Assembly: GCA_041493205.1 (NCBI GenBank)
Contig: JBGPYM010000148.1
Coordinates: 1 to 7,672 of the forward strand
Length of the DNA stretch: 7,672 nt
Source: JBGPYM01 sp041493205
GTDB taxonomy: Bacteria > Bacteroidota > Ignavibacteria > UBA10030 > UBA6906
Reading direction: 5' to 3'
Part shown: positions 5,969 through 7,672 of the stretch, piece by piece
Layout: each line of letters begins with the position of its first letter
How positions within the stretch are numbered: the stretch's first letter is position 1
Position numbers and translations under genes: made by a program
Notes under the pieces: model-generated
The model's input: the letters and a program-made list of their open reading frames with translations, nothing else
Told to the model about the DNA's origin: nothing
The model's database searches: none

Positions 5969-7672
5969 ATGAAGTTTTCTGCACGAGAGTACCTGCACGA
6001 TTTCGCGTTCAGCGACGTGCTGAAGTTCGACTTCCGGCACCTCCGCGGCGACCTGATCGGCGGGCTCACCTCAGCGATTGTCGCACTCCCCCTCGCACTT
6101 GGCTTCGGCATCCTGGCCTATAACGGCGACCCGAAAGGAGCCGTCGCGGGGCTGTACGGTGCGATCTTCACCGGCGTCCTCGCTGCGTTGTTCGGCGGGA
6201 CGCCGCGGCAGATCACCGGACCCACCGGCGGCATGACGGTGATCCTCACGACCGTCTACATGCAATACGGCGGCCCGGACGCGCTCCTGGGCGCATGCCT
6301 GATCGCGGGACTTCTTCAGATCGGCTACGGGCTCGTCAAGGCAGGGCGGTTCATCTCCTTCATACCGTATCCGGTCATCGTCGGCTTCACCAACGGCATC
6401 GCAATTCTGATCTTTTCCCAGCAGGTGCATCTCTTTCTCGGCGCGCCGGTGATCGGCCTGATCACAATCGCCATTATCGTCGCCGCTCCCTCTCTCCATA
6501 AAACCCTTCCAAAAGCCCTGATCGGGCTGCTGGGGGGAACCGCAGCCGGCGCATTGCTGTACGCCAACTGGGAATGGATGCGCATCGCGATTGACCCCTC
6601 CGCGGGCGGTGTTTCGATCCGGCAGGCGCTCGACCTGATCGGGAGCATCCCTCAGTCGGTCCCCGTTCCGCACCTTCCGTCAGTTGAATGGAAGACCTGG
6701 TCGCACCTCTTTCCGGCCGGACTCACCATCTCCCTTCTGGGTGCGCTCGAGACCCTCCTCGCATCGGTCGTTGCCGACAGCATGACGGGCGACCGACACA
6801 ACAGCAACCGTGAGCTTGTCGGGCAGGGCGCCGGCAATTTTGTCGCGGGCCTCTTCGGCGGAATCGCGGGGACCGGCGCGATCGTGCGGACAAATGTCAA
6901 TATCCGCGCCGGAGGCGTCACCAAGATTTCCGGCATGTTCCATGGCGTCGTGCTCCTGGGCGTCGTGCTCTTTCTGGCGCCGCTGGTAGGGATGATCCCC
7001 CTCGTCGTCCTGGCAGGGGTCCTCATGATGACAGCCGTCGGCATGTTCGAATGGGAACCGCTCAAGCTCCTCCCGAAAACGCCGGCGCCGGATGCTGTCG
7101 TGATGGTCACGACGATGGCCGTCACTGTCGTTGCCGATCTGATCACGGCCGTCCTTATCGGATTTGCACTCGCCGGGTTCCTGTTTGTGTACCGTATGAG
7201 CGAGATGGGAGTGACGAACCTGCTGGAAGAGAAGCACCCGAAGCGGATCCCGCCGGACCAGGAAGAGACCCTTCGGAAGCACAAGATCATCGCATACGAC
7301 ATCGAAGGGCCCCTGTTCTTCGGGGCGGCGAAGAATTTTGTGAAGGAAATCGAGGAGGATTTCGATTATCGGGTGATCGTCATCAATATGGAAAACGTTC
7401 CGGTCATCGACACGACCGGCGCACTGGCGATCGAAGACATCGTGGACCGGCTGAATCGCGACCGGAAAAGGGTTATTTTCGCCGGCATGCGCCGTGAAGT
7501 TCGTTCGGTGCTTCACCGGCTGGGGGTGACGTCAAAAATCGGCATCGGGAATTTCGCCGCAGACCTCCCCCGGGCGCTCCACTTTGCGATCAGTTACGCC
7601 GCCGGCGAGACGGCCCGCATGCATCTTGGCGAGTTCCTCACACCTGACCTCGTCATGACGGGCGTAAAGGCG
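5969..7672 (+). CDS. SulP-family anion transporter with STAS domain, 3' end outside window
   Basis: The frame is open for 568 codons to the right edge with no stop. It is an inner-membrane anion transporter of the SulP/SLC26 family, whose members carry sulfate, bicarbonate or organic acids. Seen in order are GDLIGGLTSAIVALPLALGF (27-46), the first core helix; GGTPRQITGPTGGMT (76-90); PYPVIVGFTNGIAI in the middle of the core; ALETLLASVVADSMTG (259-274), HNSNRELVGQGAGN (277-290) and GGIAGTGAIVRTNVNIRAGG (297-316), the family signature; then a STAS domain from about 439 to 550, with DTTG (481-484) at the site phosphorylated in anti-sigma-factor antagonists. The sequence resembles the cyanobacterial bicarbonate transporter BicA over its whole length, but Glu261 and Ala265 replace the Asp and Thr I recall as sodium ligands there, so the substrate and coupling ion stay open. 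The ATG at 5969 has no Shine-Dalgarno; a GTG at 5924 in the same frame, 6 nt after mnmA, would add 15 residues. It is probably co-transcribed with mnmA. Confidence 0.93.
   Translation, partial: MKFSAREYLHDFAFSDVLKFDFRHLRGDLIGGLTSAIVALPLALGFGILAYNGDPKGAVAGLYGAIFTGVLAALFGGTPRQITGPTGGMTVILTTVYMQYGGPDALLGACLIAGLLQIGYGLVKAGRFISFIPYPVIVGFTNGIAILIFSQQVHLFLGAPVIGLITIAIIVAAPSLHKTLPKALIGLLGGTAAGALLYANWEWMRIAIDPSAGGVSIRQALDLIGSIPQSVPVPHLPSVEWKTWSHLFPAGLTISLLGALETLLASVVADSMTGDRHNSNRELVGQGAGNFVAGLFGGIAGTGAIVRTNVNIRAGGVTKISGMFHGVVLLGVVLFLAPLVGMIPLVVLAGVLMMTAVGMFEWEPLKLLPKTPAPDAVVMVTTMAVTVVADLITAVLIGFALAGFLFVYRMSEMGVTNLLEEKHPKRIPPDQEETLRKHKIIAYDIEGPLFFGAAKNFVKEIEEDFDYRVIVINMENVPVIDTTGALAIEDIVDRLNRDRKRVIFAGMRREVRSVLHRLGVTSKIGIGNFAADLPRALHFAISYAAGETARMHLGEFLTPDLVMTGVKA

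Noticed and set aside
6680..7516. 278-codon minus-strand open frame, and a shorter one at 6071-6673, under the transporter
   Set aside because: Both are very rich in His, Asp, Arg and Gln, as expected from reading the complement of a hydrophobic membrane protein; the plus-strand SulP assignment is firm.

Overview
This 7.7 kb, GC-rich window carries six protein genes, two of them cut by the window edges, packed with short spacers. The organism is most likely a member of the Bacteroidetes/Chlorobi (FCB) superphylum, perhaps an Ignavibacteria-like lineage. The evidence is a DUF4835/PorD-type protein (a type IX secretion accessory largely confined to this group), a PorV/PorQ-like outer-membrane barrel, and a secreted helix-hairpin-helix protein of a type common there. 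A promoter matching both the sigma70 and the Bacteroidetes TAnnTTTG patterns fits too. Placement below superphylum is inference. No RNA genes, CRISPR arrays, insertion sequences or long repeats were seen.

Left part (1-3648): a divergent pair of envelope transcription units. On the minus strand is the PorD-like gene, which runs off the left edge. On the plus strand a PorV/PorQ-like barrel gene and a helix-hairpin-helix plus barrel-like gene sit 3 nt apart and are very probably co-transcribed. The 151-nt spacer (708-858) holds a strong candidate promoter for the minus gene, a weaker one for the plus operon, and a nested set of inverted repeats over the ribosome-binding site and start codon of the barrel gene.

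Right part (3728-7672): housekeeping and transport genes, all on the plus strand. They are a PLP-dependent D-cysteine desulfhydrase-type enzyme, the tRNA 2-thiouridylase MnmA with its own candidate promoter, and a SulP-family anion transporter with a C-terminal STAS domain that is still open at the right edge. The three share a loose sulfur/anion theme: release of sulfide from a thiol amino acid, sulfur transfer to tRNA, and uptake of sulfate, bicarbonate or a similar anion. A shared pathway is not shown by the sequence.

The window looks mostly like an ordinary chromosomal region. The points most worth a second look are the alternative hairpins at the barrel gene start, the little-studied HhH-barrel protein in an operon with it, and the substrate-deciding residues in the PLP enzyme and the transporter.
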